A DNA stretch of 64,000 nucleotides from Symbiodinium natans (taxonomy: Eukaryota > Sar > Dinophyceae > Suessiales > Symbiodiniaceae), in NCBI GenBank assembly GCA_905221605.1, contig CAJNDS010002824.1:1-64000 (forward strand). Reading direction: 5' to 3'. Both the position numbers and the translations under genes were made by a program. The notes below the pieces were generated by a model. That model worked only from the letters and a program-made list of their open reading frames with translations, was not told the DNA's origin and ran no database searches. Below, one piece after another: positions 30,128-38,736 of the stretch. How positions within the stretch are numbered: the stretch's first letter is position 1; the number at the start of each line of letters is the position of its first letter.

Positions 30128-31827
30128 CCTGTCAAACATCACAGTTTGTCCTTCAGGTGCATCGACCATGGCCGCGTCGCAAGACATCGGCCCGGCATGA
30201 GCATCGACTGCCTCACTCCCAGACAAGAGACGTGCAATTTGCCAGTGTCCTTCAAGAACAGCGGCCTCAACGGGTAACGGTAGTTGGCCATGACCACTCT
30301 CTTTGTGCCTGTCCGCGCCGGCAGCCAGCAATGCGCGGACGATCTCCATCTGGCCTGACCTGGCAGCGAGGAAAAGTGGGGTCACAGATTGCCTCCGATA
30401 CGCCCCAGAAATGAAACAGTCGCATACCGCATCGCTATCAGCGCGGGCGTCCAAGAGGGTGCAAGCAGCTTCCACATGACGTGCTCGGACTGCCGAACCA
30501 AGGGGAGTGAAATAGTCATCTCCACGGTTTATGTTGGCGCCGGCCTTCAGCAGCATTCGCACAACGTCCGCAGAACCTCCGCTGGCTGCGCAGTTCAGCG
30601 GCATCTCGTGGGTATCCTCATCAGCCAAATACCCTGTGTCGGCAGAGGCCTCCAGCAGCCTCGGATGGCCCATAGTTCAAACGCTTCGGAACATGTTCCC
30701 AACTAGGATCCTCCTAAAGCCCAATGAGGGAACACATAGTCATAAGAAAAAGATTCTCTTAAACCCCCGAAAAATGGAGAACATTCTGAAACATATCCCA
30801 AGTCTTCAGTTTCCCCCCCGAACATGGGAAAATCCGAAACAAAAAGTATCCCAAGTGGGCTCCTGGTAGCAAACTGACGACCTCCGCGTGGCCACGCTGC
30901 GAGGCAAGACCGAGCGGAGACAACCTCAGTTGTCCAGTCACATTGGGGAACTAAAGGTTTAGGGTTTAGGGTTTAGGGTTTAGGGTTTAGGGTTTAGGGT
31001 TTAGGGTGTAGGGTGTAGGGTTTAGGGTTTAGGGTTTAGGGTTTAGGGTTTAGGGCTTAGGGTTTAGGGTTTAGGGTTTAGGCCTTAGGGCTTAGGGCTT
31101 AGGGATTATCATACCCAAAAAGGCTACTAAAGGTTACCAACTCTACTACAAGCAACTCCTCGCGTGCCGGGAAATAGTCTGGATTCGGCCTGAAATCCTT
31201 GGTGGCCCCCGTGGTGCCCCTTTTTCCACTTTTTTTGTTTTGGAGGGGGGGGTTAGGGTTTCGGGTTTACGGTTTAGGGTTAGCTTGGTGGCCCAGTGGT
31301 GCCCTTTTTCCCGTCGTTTGGCTCTGGCTTCCCTTGCTAAAGCAACCAACCCCGGAAGATGAAAATGGCTACTGGGCTACCAAGAATCGGGATTCTGTGG
31401 CCGGTAGAGGAGCACCTCAACCATCTGCGCATCTCCTTTGCCAACAGTTCGAAGGAAGTCCGCGTTCTCTTTCTCTGAGGCCTCGTGGAATGGCAGCAGG
31501 GTGCACTGGAGGTCAACACAGGAGGCTTGCGCTGTGCCCCTGCTTTCCAAGCTCGCCAGCGTCTCATCATCCCCCACGATTCTGCCATCCAAGAGGAGCT
31601 TCTGCCGAAACCTATACTTCTTTTAGAACCTCAATTAAAAAACGATTTTGAATATCCTCTTGGGTGTTATATGAACAAAAAATTTAAAAAAAAATCCCAA
31701 GGGGATATAGAAACCGGGGGAGCCCGCACACGCTTTGGATGCGTCGCTTCAAAGACCGCGCATCCTCCAACTCTGCCAGCGCGATGGAGGTCAGCTTCTC
31801 GCCCGAAATCTTCCAGACATGAAGCAT
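30128..31827 (-). CDS. Ubiquitin-like domain plus ankyrin repeats, at least four exons
   Basis: Probably a protein-interaction adaptor. Exon 1 (31827-31715) starts MLHVWKISGEKLTSIALAEL; exon 2 (31611 to about 31385) continues FRQKLLLDGRIVGDDETL, completing a ubiquitin-like fold, then ADFLRTVGKGDAQMVEVLLY. Exon 3 (about 30950-30874) gives LRLSPLGLASQRGHAEVV; exon 4 (30659 to about 30128) gives LLEASADTGYLADEDTHEMP, ADVVRMLLKAGANINRGDDY and TPLFLAARSGQMEIVRALLA, classical ankyrin repeats. Intron 1 (31714-31612) is an exact GT-AG element with a GGTTTC duplication. Intron 2 holds a family A element plus a TTTAGGG array; intron 3 is a family G-like element. Exon 1-2 phases match exactly; the exon 2-3 and 3-4 joins are approximate. 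The ATG lies three bases from a CCCTAAA array. Later exons were not found. Confidence 0.92.
30702..30872. repeat. Family G-like element(s) forming ankyrin-gene intron 3
   Basis: AACTAGGATCCTCCTAAAGC at one side and the inverse of CTACCAGGAGCCC at the other. The inside has two GATYCTCYTAAA...GGGAA units like those of family G, suggesting a nested or duplicated copy. Confidence 0.6.
30956..31105. repeat. TTTAGGG array inside ankyrin-gene intron 2
   Basis: About 20 TTTAGGG units with GGGTGTA and GGGCTTA variants. The right end of exon 3 abuts it within about 6 bp. Confidence 0.93.
31284..31384. repeat. Family A element at the end of ankyrin-gene exon 2
   Basis: Ends CTTGGTGGCCCAGTGG and CTACTGGGCTACCAAG. 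The coding frame reads RPQNPDS and then the element (TTGGTAG), the same arrangement as in BTB intron 1. The far flank passes directly into degenerate heptamers. Confidence 0.85.
31612..31714. repeat. 103-nt introner-like intron with 6-bp duplication
   Basis: In coding orientation CCCCG|GTTTCTATATCCCC begins the intron and GAAGTATAG|GTTTCGGCAG ends it, so GGTTTC occurs at both edges. Removal restores P-R-F-R-Q in frame. Inside, TATCCCCTTGGG and CCCAAGAGGATA are inverted. Confidence 0.9.
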
Positions 31828-31828
31828 C

Positions 31829-31905
31829 TTTAGGGTTTAGGGTTTAGGGTTTCGGGTTTAGGGTTTAGGGTTTAGGGTTTAGGGTTTAGGGTTTAGGGTT
31901 TGGGG
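31829..31905. repeat. TTTAGGG array at the 5-prime edge of the ankyrin gene
   Basis: Starts two bases from the initiator ATG of the minus-strand gene; about ten units, one of them TTTCGGG. Confidence 0.93.
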
Positions 31906-31989
31906 AGGGAACCTGTAAGGTGCAGCAACAGCCGGCTTGCAGCTCTGCTCCCTGCTTACTTTAGGGTTCAGGGATCGAGGAATCGAAGT

Positions 31990-32145
31990 TTGAGGGTTCT
32001 GGGTTTAGGGTTTAGGGGTCTAGGGTCTAGGGTCTAGGGTTTAGGGTTTAGGGTTTAGGGTTTAGGGTTTAGGGTTTTAGGGTTTTAGGGTTTAGGGTTT
32101 AGGGTTTAGGGTCTGGGGTCTGGGGTCTAGGGTCTAGGGTCTAGT
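31990..32145. repeat. TTTAGGG and TCTAGGG array
   Basis: TTTAGGG units flanked on both sides by short runs of GGGTCTA and GGGTCTG, a local variant replacement. Confidence 0.9.
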
Positions 32146-32253
32146 AGTTCTTGCTTGCCCTACTGGCGAGCCAAGCTCACACAGCACGAATGGCGAACAT
32201 CCGAGCAGACAGCGCCAGCCCCACACCACCACCTCTCACCCTAAACCCCCTAT

Positions 32254-32359
32254 GGTTTGGGATGTTCCCTGTATACTAACAGCCCTTCATAGGGAGTAAA
32301 GTAGCCCCCTAGTATAATCCCTATTAAGGATTGTTAGTATAAGGGGGAACATCACAACC
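32254..32359. repeat. Family B inverted-repeat element, copy 2
   Basis: Left GGTTTGGGATGTTCCCTGTA then TACTAACAG; right GATTGTTAGTATAAGGGGGA then ACATCACAACC. About 106 bp. Confidence 0.88.
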
Positions 32360-32519
32360 TATTGCAGACCAGCTTTGCCCGACCCACTCCTCAAAACTCT
32401 CAGGGTTTAGGGTTTAGGGGTTAGGGTCGTTCCCTCAACCCTAAATTTAGGGTGTATAGGGCTGACGGGCTTCAGGAAGCGGAAACAAACAAACAAAGAA
32501 GAAGCCCTGGCTCCCCGCT

Positions 32520-35147
32520 CTTGCTGCTCCTGCAGAAGCCGCTCCGCTTTCGCAGCTCCTCGCAAACGCAGCCCTAGGGCTTAGGGTTTAGTTAAGGTTT
32601 AGGGGTGAGGGTTTCGGGAAACCGTGCACACTTACTAGGTCGAGGAACCCGAAAGCCTTAACCCCAAATCCTAAACTACTGAGGGGTTTGCAAGGGAGCC
32701 TACCCCTAACCCCCCCCCCCCAACAAGAAGGGAACCGCGGCCAACCCTCTGTCCGTTTCAAACCCCTATGACTCCCCATCTGTGCCTTGTAAGCCTTCAT
32801 AAAGCCCCTGAGGGTTCAGGGTGTAGGGTTTGGGGTTTAGGGTTCAGGGTTCAGGGTTCAGGGTTTAGAATTTAGGGTCTCTATACTTATAACTGTACTT
32901 CCACATTGCAGCACTTAAGGGGCTTATAAGGGTTGTAGGCACAGTGATAAACTGGGTTGCTAAGTACCGTGAAACTCCAAATAGGGTCTACAGTAGGGTT
33001 TACGAGTAGGGCCTGGGGTTTCGAGTCACCCTCCTCCACACCCCTCCCCCCCGCCCCCACCACCCCACAACCCTGAACCCTAAACCCAAACAAAAGGCAT
33101 GGGGTTTAGGGCTTAGATCTCCAGCGCTCTTGGGCTTCGAAGGGCCTTCCCACACCTTCCCCCTGCCCATCCCCAGATTGCTTGAAGGGGTTTAGGGTTG
33201 TTTGGGTTTAGGGTTTAGGGTTTAGGGTTTAGGGTTTAGGGTTTAGGGTTTAGGGTTTAGGGTTTAGGGTTTAGGGTTTAGGGTTTAGGGTTTAGGGTTT
33301 AGGGTTTAGGGTTTAGGGTTTAGGGTTATGGGTTTAGGGTTTAGGGTTTAGGGTTTAGGGTTTAGGGTTTAGGGTTTAGGGTTTAGGGTTTAGGGTTTAG
33401 GGTTTAGGGTTTAGGGTTTAGGGTTTAGGGTTTAGGGTTTAGGGTTTAGGGTTTAGGGTTTAGGTGTAGGGTTTAGGGTTTAGGGTTTAGGGTTTAGGGT
33501 TTAGGGTTTAGGGTTTAGGGTTTAGGGTTTAGGGTTTAGGGTTTAGGGTTTAGGGTTTAGGGTTTAGGGTTTAGGGTTTAGGTTGGCATTTGGAGTACGA
33601 TTTCCGCACCACGCTGTCAGCAACTGGGGTGCCGGGCGTGCGGACTTCTCCTCGCCCAGAATCTCTCTAGGCGCATCTGTGAACTCCTGAGAGAGAGGTC
33701 CCTTTCGTAGTCCCGAAAACCTAAACCCTAACCCCTAAACCCCAAACCCCAAACTCTAAACCCTAAACCCTTGCCCTAAACCCCAAACCCTAAGCCCTGA
33801 ACCCAGGAGCCGAAATCCCAGAGGCCTTCCAGCAGAGCAAGCCCGATGGAACGTTTGCTTGGAGTTTCGCACAACAATCGGCACTTGTTTCAGGGCAAAG
33901 GAAGCAAGGCCAAGTAGGGTAGAGCTGCGATTTAGGGGTTTAGGGTTTGGGTTGTAAAGTTTAGGGTTTGGGGTTTAGGGTTTAGGGGCTCTTTATAACC
34001 TACGAAAGCCACCCATGAATGAGCCTTTAACCAAGTCGAATTAGCAGGTTCTAGCCCCGCTGCTACAGGAAGAAGTTCGGAGACCTAGTAAAACGTTAAA
34101 CGCTTCCGAGACCTCAAGCACCCTTACGAATACGCTATAATACACACACACAGCACTAAGCTGCCCCTACACCACCCTACAGGGCCCTACAGTTCATACT
34201 TCAAAAGAGCACCCCAAAACAAAACACGAGTTCGGGAATCTCCAGACAGCCCTCCCTAAACCCTAAACCCAAACCCCAAACCCCAAACTCCAAACCCCAA
34301 AACCCCAAACCCCAAACCCCAAACCCCAAACCCCAAACCCCAAACCCCAAACCCCAAACCCTAAACCCTAAACCCAGCAGCCCTCCTGTCCTGTGGCTTC
34401 GGGGTTTAGAGCTTCGGGTGTTAAGGGTTTCCAGCACCATGCCAAGGAAGCGCTTAGTGTCAGCGTCCTTACTGTGAAGCCCTTCGGAGTGCAGGGGGTG
34501 AGGGAGTTTAGGGTTTAGGGTTTAGGGTTTAGGGTTTAGGGTTTAGGGTTTAGGGTTTAGGGTTTAGGGTTTAGGGTTTAGGGTTTAGGGTTTAGGGTTT
34601 AGGGTTTAGGGTTTAGGGTTTAGGGTTTAGGATTTCAGGGCTTAGGATTTCAGGGCTTTGGGGCTTACATCCCAATCAAGGTGCCTCACGCAGGCTTCTC
34701 ATGAACTCGCTGCGCTCGAGGCGGGCCTGGTCTTCATCTAGGCTCAAAACAGTTTCACAAGAAAGGGAATGGAACTTGAAGCAGCATGTAGGGCTTAGGT
34801 TCTCAAACCCTAAACCCAAACTCTAAACTCGTCGCTGGGGCATCTTCTGAGCGGTTTCGGGGCTCAGGTCTTGGCAGCAGAGTTACAGGGTGGCTTCACA
34901 AGCCGCTGCGCGTAAAGCCTGAAGGAGATAGACAACGTCGAACCCCTAAACCCTACTCAAGACCCTACTTGGTAGCCCAGTATCCATACTACAATATGGG
35001 TACCCTTTTTGGGTAGGTTTCTTTAGAAGGGAACCTTGAACCAAAAACTGGGAGAAGGGTACGCCTGGGCTACCAAGCCTGAACAAACCCTTTACTCAAA
35101 TTGCTCTCAATCCGTTTGCGAAGGCGTCTTGCGCAGCCCAGCCGGTG
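32520..35147 (-). CDS. Series of candidate coiled-coil exons, one or more genes
   Basis: Six minus-strand patches between heptamer arrays look coding: 35147-35096 (TGTAG|C to A|GTAAAG; RLGCARRLRKRIESNL), 34918-34887 (TTCAG|G to CT|GTAACT; ALRAAACEATL), 34737-34690 (CCTAG|A to C|GTGAGG; EDQARLERSEFMRSL), about 34500-34385 (EGLHSKDADTKRFLGMVLET), 33180 to about 33113 (GEGVGRPFEAQERWRS) and about 32578-32525 (AAKAERLLQEQQERGARA). Three have canonical GT donors. Charged helical sequence suggests a long coiled-coil protein, function unknown. Adjacent exon phases do not all fit, so exons are missing or more than one gene is involved. Confidence 0.5.
33194..33582. repeat. Longest TTTAGGG array in the window
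   Basis: About 390 bp (over 50 units) with only rare interruptions (TTATGGG near 33327, TTTAGGTGTAGGG near 33465). It lies between coiled-coil exon candidates. Confidence 0.97.
34255..34375. repeat. CCCCAAA array
   Basis: About 14 CCCCAAA units, CCCTAAA at both ends. Confidence 0.93.
34506..34635. repeat. TTTAGGG array
   Basis: About 18 perfect units ending in GGATTTCAGGG variants. Confidence 0.95.
34968..35077. repeat. Family A element, copy 5
   Basis: Ends CTTGGTAGCCCAGTATCC and GCCTGGGCTACCAAG, 110 bp. It lies about 18 bp downstream of the GT donor of the 35147-35096 exon, that is within its intron. Confidence 0.87.
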
Positions 35148-35331
35148 CTACAGGAGTCTTTCTTGAAGGGACAGGGCACTAGCAGGGCAGGTCCACGCGA
35201 GTTGCCTCTACATGTGCGCCTGCGCCTGCTTGAGAACTCCATGTGGCTAGGGTTTAAGGCGTTGGTTGTTGCGGAACAGGGCTTGGGTTAGGGAACACAG
35301 GCCACAGGCACCTCCACTTGAAGCCCAAACC

Positions 35332-35428
35332 AGGATGGCCCTCAAAACCCTCCGAAAGACATTACTGAGTATGGCCCTCCTCAACCGCAGAACGGAAAAT
35401 ATCCAGATATCCCAAGGGCCTTCCTAGT
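35332..35428. repeat. Family G inverted-repeat element, copy 1
   Basis: Left AGGATGGCCCTCAAAACCCT; right CCCAAGGGCCTTCCTAG. Inside is GAACGGAAAATATCC. Confidence 0.75.
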
Positions 35429-35429
35429 A

Positions 35430-36320
35430 AACCTTATCCCTACACCCTAAACCCCAAACCCTAAACCCTAAACTCTAAACCCTGCCTTCCCAGTAAATCT
35501 CAACCCTATACTCCCCTGACCCAGTCGACCTTCTTCCGCTCCAGCTCTTTCTCCGCCTTCTCCTGTCACCCAGATCTGCTCAGCACGTAACTTGCAAATA
35601 GTAACCCCTTTGGGTTTAGAGTTTAGTTTAGTGTTTTTTTTTTGGGTTTAGGGTAACTAGACCCAAGAGCCACCTCGGAAAAAGTACAAAAAGGGGTATC
35701 TTTTTTGCTTTAAAGGGGGTTACACGGGAGCCAAAACCCTAAACAAAGGGGAATAAGGGCCTACTCCGGGTCCTCGTCACTTTTATGTAAAGTAGAAGCG
35801 TATGTGCCGGCAATTTAACAGTTTAAGCCTTCTGGCCCAGGCTATACCCAGGAATAGCTTAAGGAAACCAAACACGTACTACTAAAATTGTAATTACCTT
35901 TGGAGGTAATGTTCCATTTTGAATCTTTTATCTTATCTGTGCTTGTTTTCAGGCAATCCTAGCAGCTGCCCCCAAACCCTCAACCCAGATCCTTCTAGTG
36001 TGTAGTTGTTTGTCGCAGAAACCTTCAGCAATGAACAATGGGCTCGGATCGTAATGACCAACAGCAATGTAGGGTGCTTAGGTGTCTTGGGATTTTAGGG
36101 CTTGAGACGTTCAGGATCCGAGGTGTTTCTTGCAGCTGCTGGTGCCCAAACGACAAGTACTGATCGAAAGAAGAAGTAGGACAAACAGTATGCCCACCTT
36201 GATAGGCAGGGTTAGGCTTTTGCGGGTTAGGGTTTAGGTTTTGCGGGAAGAGAAACCCAACACAAGGGTTATCCAACCCAGTAGCCCTTGATGGGTGGAT
36301 CGGGCCGGCAGCAGTTGAGA
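35430..36320. other. Spacer with short repeats and a doubtful open frame
   Basis: Holds a short CCCTAAA block near 35445-35482 and a minus-strand frame at 36276-36025 (SSFDQYLSFGHQQLQETPRI) overlapping a hydrophobic frame (GILFVLLLLSIST). Neither could be assigned. Confidence 0.35.
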
Positions 36321-36323
36321 CTG

Positions 36324-36430
36324 GCCCAGAGACTCCAAAACCCCCTTAAGGAATATACCTTAAATCATATTAGGGTTCCTACTATAATTTAAGGTATATT
36401 GCTTAATTAAGGGGTTTTGGAGTCTCTGGG
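36324..36430. repeat. Family D inverted-repeat element, copy 2
   Basis: CCCAGAGACTCCAAAACCCC at the left and GGGGTTTTGGAGTCTCTGG at the right are near-perfect inverses of about 19 bp; about 107 bp in total. Confidence 0.9.
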
Positions 36431-37091
36431 GGGGACGTTCAAACCTAAACCCCCAGGTCAAGCCGTACTTGAAGGGCGCATGGGTAGTCCTGAGTCATGT
36501 TGTAAGAACCCCAAATCGACCCTAACCGCTACACGCTAAGCTATTCCCAGTATAACTACAAATTCATAACTTGGAGAGTCAGAGTCCCCTTGGGGGGGGG
36601 TTCACCCTTCGAGAATAACTTGTGGGCCTTACCACCCGAACCAGAACGTAGAACCAACAAACCACATTGGTCAAGAACAAACCCTAAACCCTAAACCCGA
36701 AACCCTAAACCCTAGACCCTAGACCCTAAACCCTAAACCCTAAACCCGCAAGATGTGAACCCCAAAACGACCCGCAGTGGTCAAACTCAGGACGACTGAT
36801 CTGCCAGAGGTCATGTTGAGGTAGGGGCTTGGGGTGCTATGCCCAAGGACCTAGGGGTCTGCTTGAAGGCTACTGCCACCCTACTGAGAACCCCAGATAG
36901 CACTGCCTGTGTACCGCCGCTCAGTATTGTCTAAGGCCCCACGCCTGCATGGAGACATGGTCGCCGGTGTATTCCACCTCCATGCAGCTCACACCAGCAT
37001 GTGTTCGGGTATGGCCGGGTGTTGCTGAATGCAAAACTCTTAGCCCCCATTCACACAAAACCTATCTGTTTCGTCAGAAGTGAGTAGAAAC

Positions 37092-37222
37092 CTAACGTAA
37101 GCTGTGACTCACTGTCTTGCACACTGGCTTTTCGAACCTCCGTGAGGGTTTTGGGCTTGGAAATGTCCAGCTGTTCTCGCAAGGTTGGCTGTTTCAAAAT
37201 GCTAAGGTCGTCGTTGCTGGAT
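37092..37222 (-). CDS. Candidate internal exon, unknown
   Basis: 131 nt after CTCAAG|A and ending GTTAG|GTTTCT. It encodes SSNDDLSILKQPTLREQLDI, then SKPKTLTEVRKASVQDSESQ, then L-T-L. Long, stop-free and of ordinary protein composition. It could be a disordered regulatory segment; no family recognised. Confidence 0.55.
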
Positions 37223-37281
37223 CTTGAGATGCTGCCCAACCACCTTCAAGATTGGCGACGATGCTCAGAACATGAACAGAA

Positions 37282-37379
37282 CTAGGATGGCCCTTAAAAC
37301 AATCTGAAAAATAATCCTGAACATGATCCTCTGAAACCCACTAAGGGAAAATATAAAATGCCTCAAGAGCTTACCTAAC
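37282..37379. repeat. Family G inverted-repeat element, copy 2
   Basis: Starts CTAGGATGGCCCTTAAAACA; ends GCCTCAAGAGCTTACC; carries ACTAAGGGAAAATATAAAAT. Confidence 0.72.
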
Positions 37380-37399
37380 TGTTCATGTTTCAAAAGAGA

Positions 37400-37480
37400 C
37401 AAGTCTTGGCCTGGCTAGCCTCGACCACATGAGGGCCTCTTCGGCCGCCTCAAGCTTCACCTACTGACGCGTTCCCTTTA
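37400..37480 (-). CDS. Candidate internal exon, helical
   Basis: After GCGTCAGTAG|G the minus strand encodes VKLEAAEEALMWSRLARPRL. A second open stretch lies just upstream (SLRVRTLSREPGTLKG). Ends unresolved. Confidence 0.4.
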
Positions 37481-37727
37481 AAGTACCCGGTTCCCGCGAC
37501 AATGTTCGTACTCTGAGGCTCTTGTCAAGGTGACTTAACCCTATAAAATACTGGCTTCGGAGTCTGGCGCCCTACACCCTTACATCCCTAAACCCTAATC
37601 CCTAAACAGTTCCTACTACTAAAACAACACACTGTGATCGGCTCCCTGATTTCTGGCAGCCAAAATCCTGATCCCTACACCCTCAATCCTGCAGAAGCAC
37701 ACCTTGCACCCGGAACGGTTTAGGATT

Positions 37728-38025
37728 TAGGGGGTTACGGGGTTACGGGGTTAGGGGGTTAGGGGGTTAGGGGGTTAGGGGGTTAGGGGGTTAGGGGGTT
37801 AGGGGGTTAGGGGGTTAGGGGGTTAGGGGGTTAGGGGGGTAGGGGGTTAGGGGGTTAGGGGGTTAGGGGGTTAGGGGGTTAGGGGGTTAGGGGGTTAGGG
37901 GGTCAGGGGGTCAGGGGGTTAGGGGGTTAGGGGGTTAGGGGGTTACGGGGTTAGGGGGTTAGCGGGTTAGCGGGTTAGGGGGTCAGGGGGTTAGGGGGTT
38001 AGGGGGGGTTAGGGGGTTAGGGTTT
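37728..38025. repeat. 8-bp TTAGGGGG array
   Basis: About 34 units of TTAGGGGG with occasional TTACGGGG, TCAGGGGG and TTAGCGGG, followed by TTTAGGG units to about 38068. An octamer derivative of the telomere heptamer. Confidence 0.95.
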
Positions 38026-38547
38026 AGGGTGTGGGTTTAGGGTTTAGGGTTTAGGGTTTAGGGTTTAGGGCGTGCCAAACGCGGAGCGCGCGTTAGTTTG
38101 CAGACCTACCCACCCCAAGACCGCCCACATACAACTCTCAAGGAGTTAAGACCTTTTATGGCCAGGAACAGACAAAGGAAGCGAGGCTTGGTTGGCCCGA
38201 GGGGGCTACAGCCACGAAGGCAGGGGACAGAGTCAGGGCCAGGGCAGGACCAGGGGCTGGGTCAGGGCCAGGGTTTTTGGCCCAGTATAAGGCGGCCCCG
38301 CTTACCCAGGGTACCCAAAACGGGACCCAAACTTTGAGAACTGGCCATATACTTTCTAGCTATAAGTAGCGATAATAGGAACCCAGAATCAACAAAAATA
38401 TCTTTGGAGTAGACCCTGGAAAAAATGTATACTTTTTAGGTATGAGTTGCAAAACAGGAACCTAGAAGAACCGACAAATGTATTGAAGTAATGGTACTCC
38501 CCAACCCAGCTGTAACACTTCGGCTGCTCCGCACATGGGGTTCGTTG

Positions 38548-38647
38548 CTAGGTCTGCCCTGAAAACCTTCTGAGAAATATCTCTACGTGTGATCCGTTTT
38601 TAAACTCAAAAAAAGGAATACATAGAATCTCTCAAGGACCTAACCAA
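38548..38647. repeat. Family G-like element, diverged copy
   Basis: CTAGGTCTGCCCTGAAAACC at the left and TCTCAAGGACCTAACC at the right, with the same internal order as family G. Confidence 0.55.
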
Positions 38648-38736
38648 GTAACAGAGGTCAATCTCCTGCCTCAAATCCCCCTAAACCCTGAACCCCAAAC
38701 CCTAAACCCTAAACCGTAAATCCGAGCCCTCCGTGC

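Noticed and set aside
33194-33582. A true chromosome end
   Set aside because: The longest TTTAGGG array is internal and flanked by unique DNA; arrays occur in both orientations throughout, and neither window edge is a terminal array.
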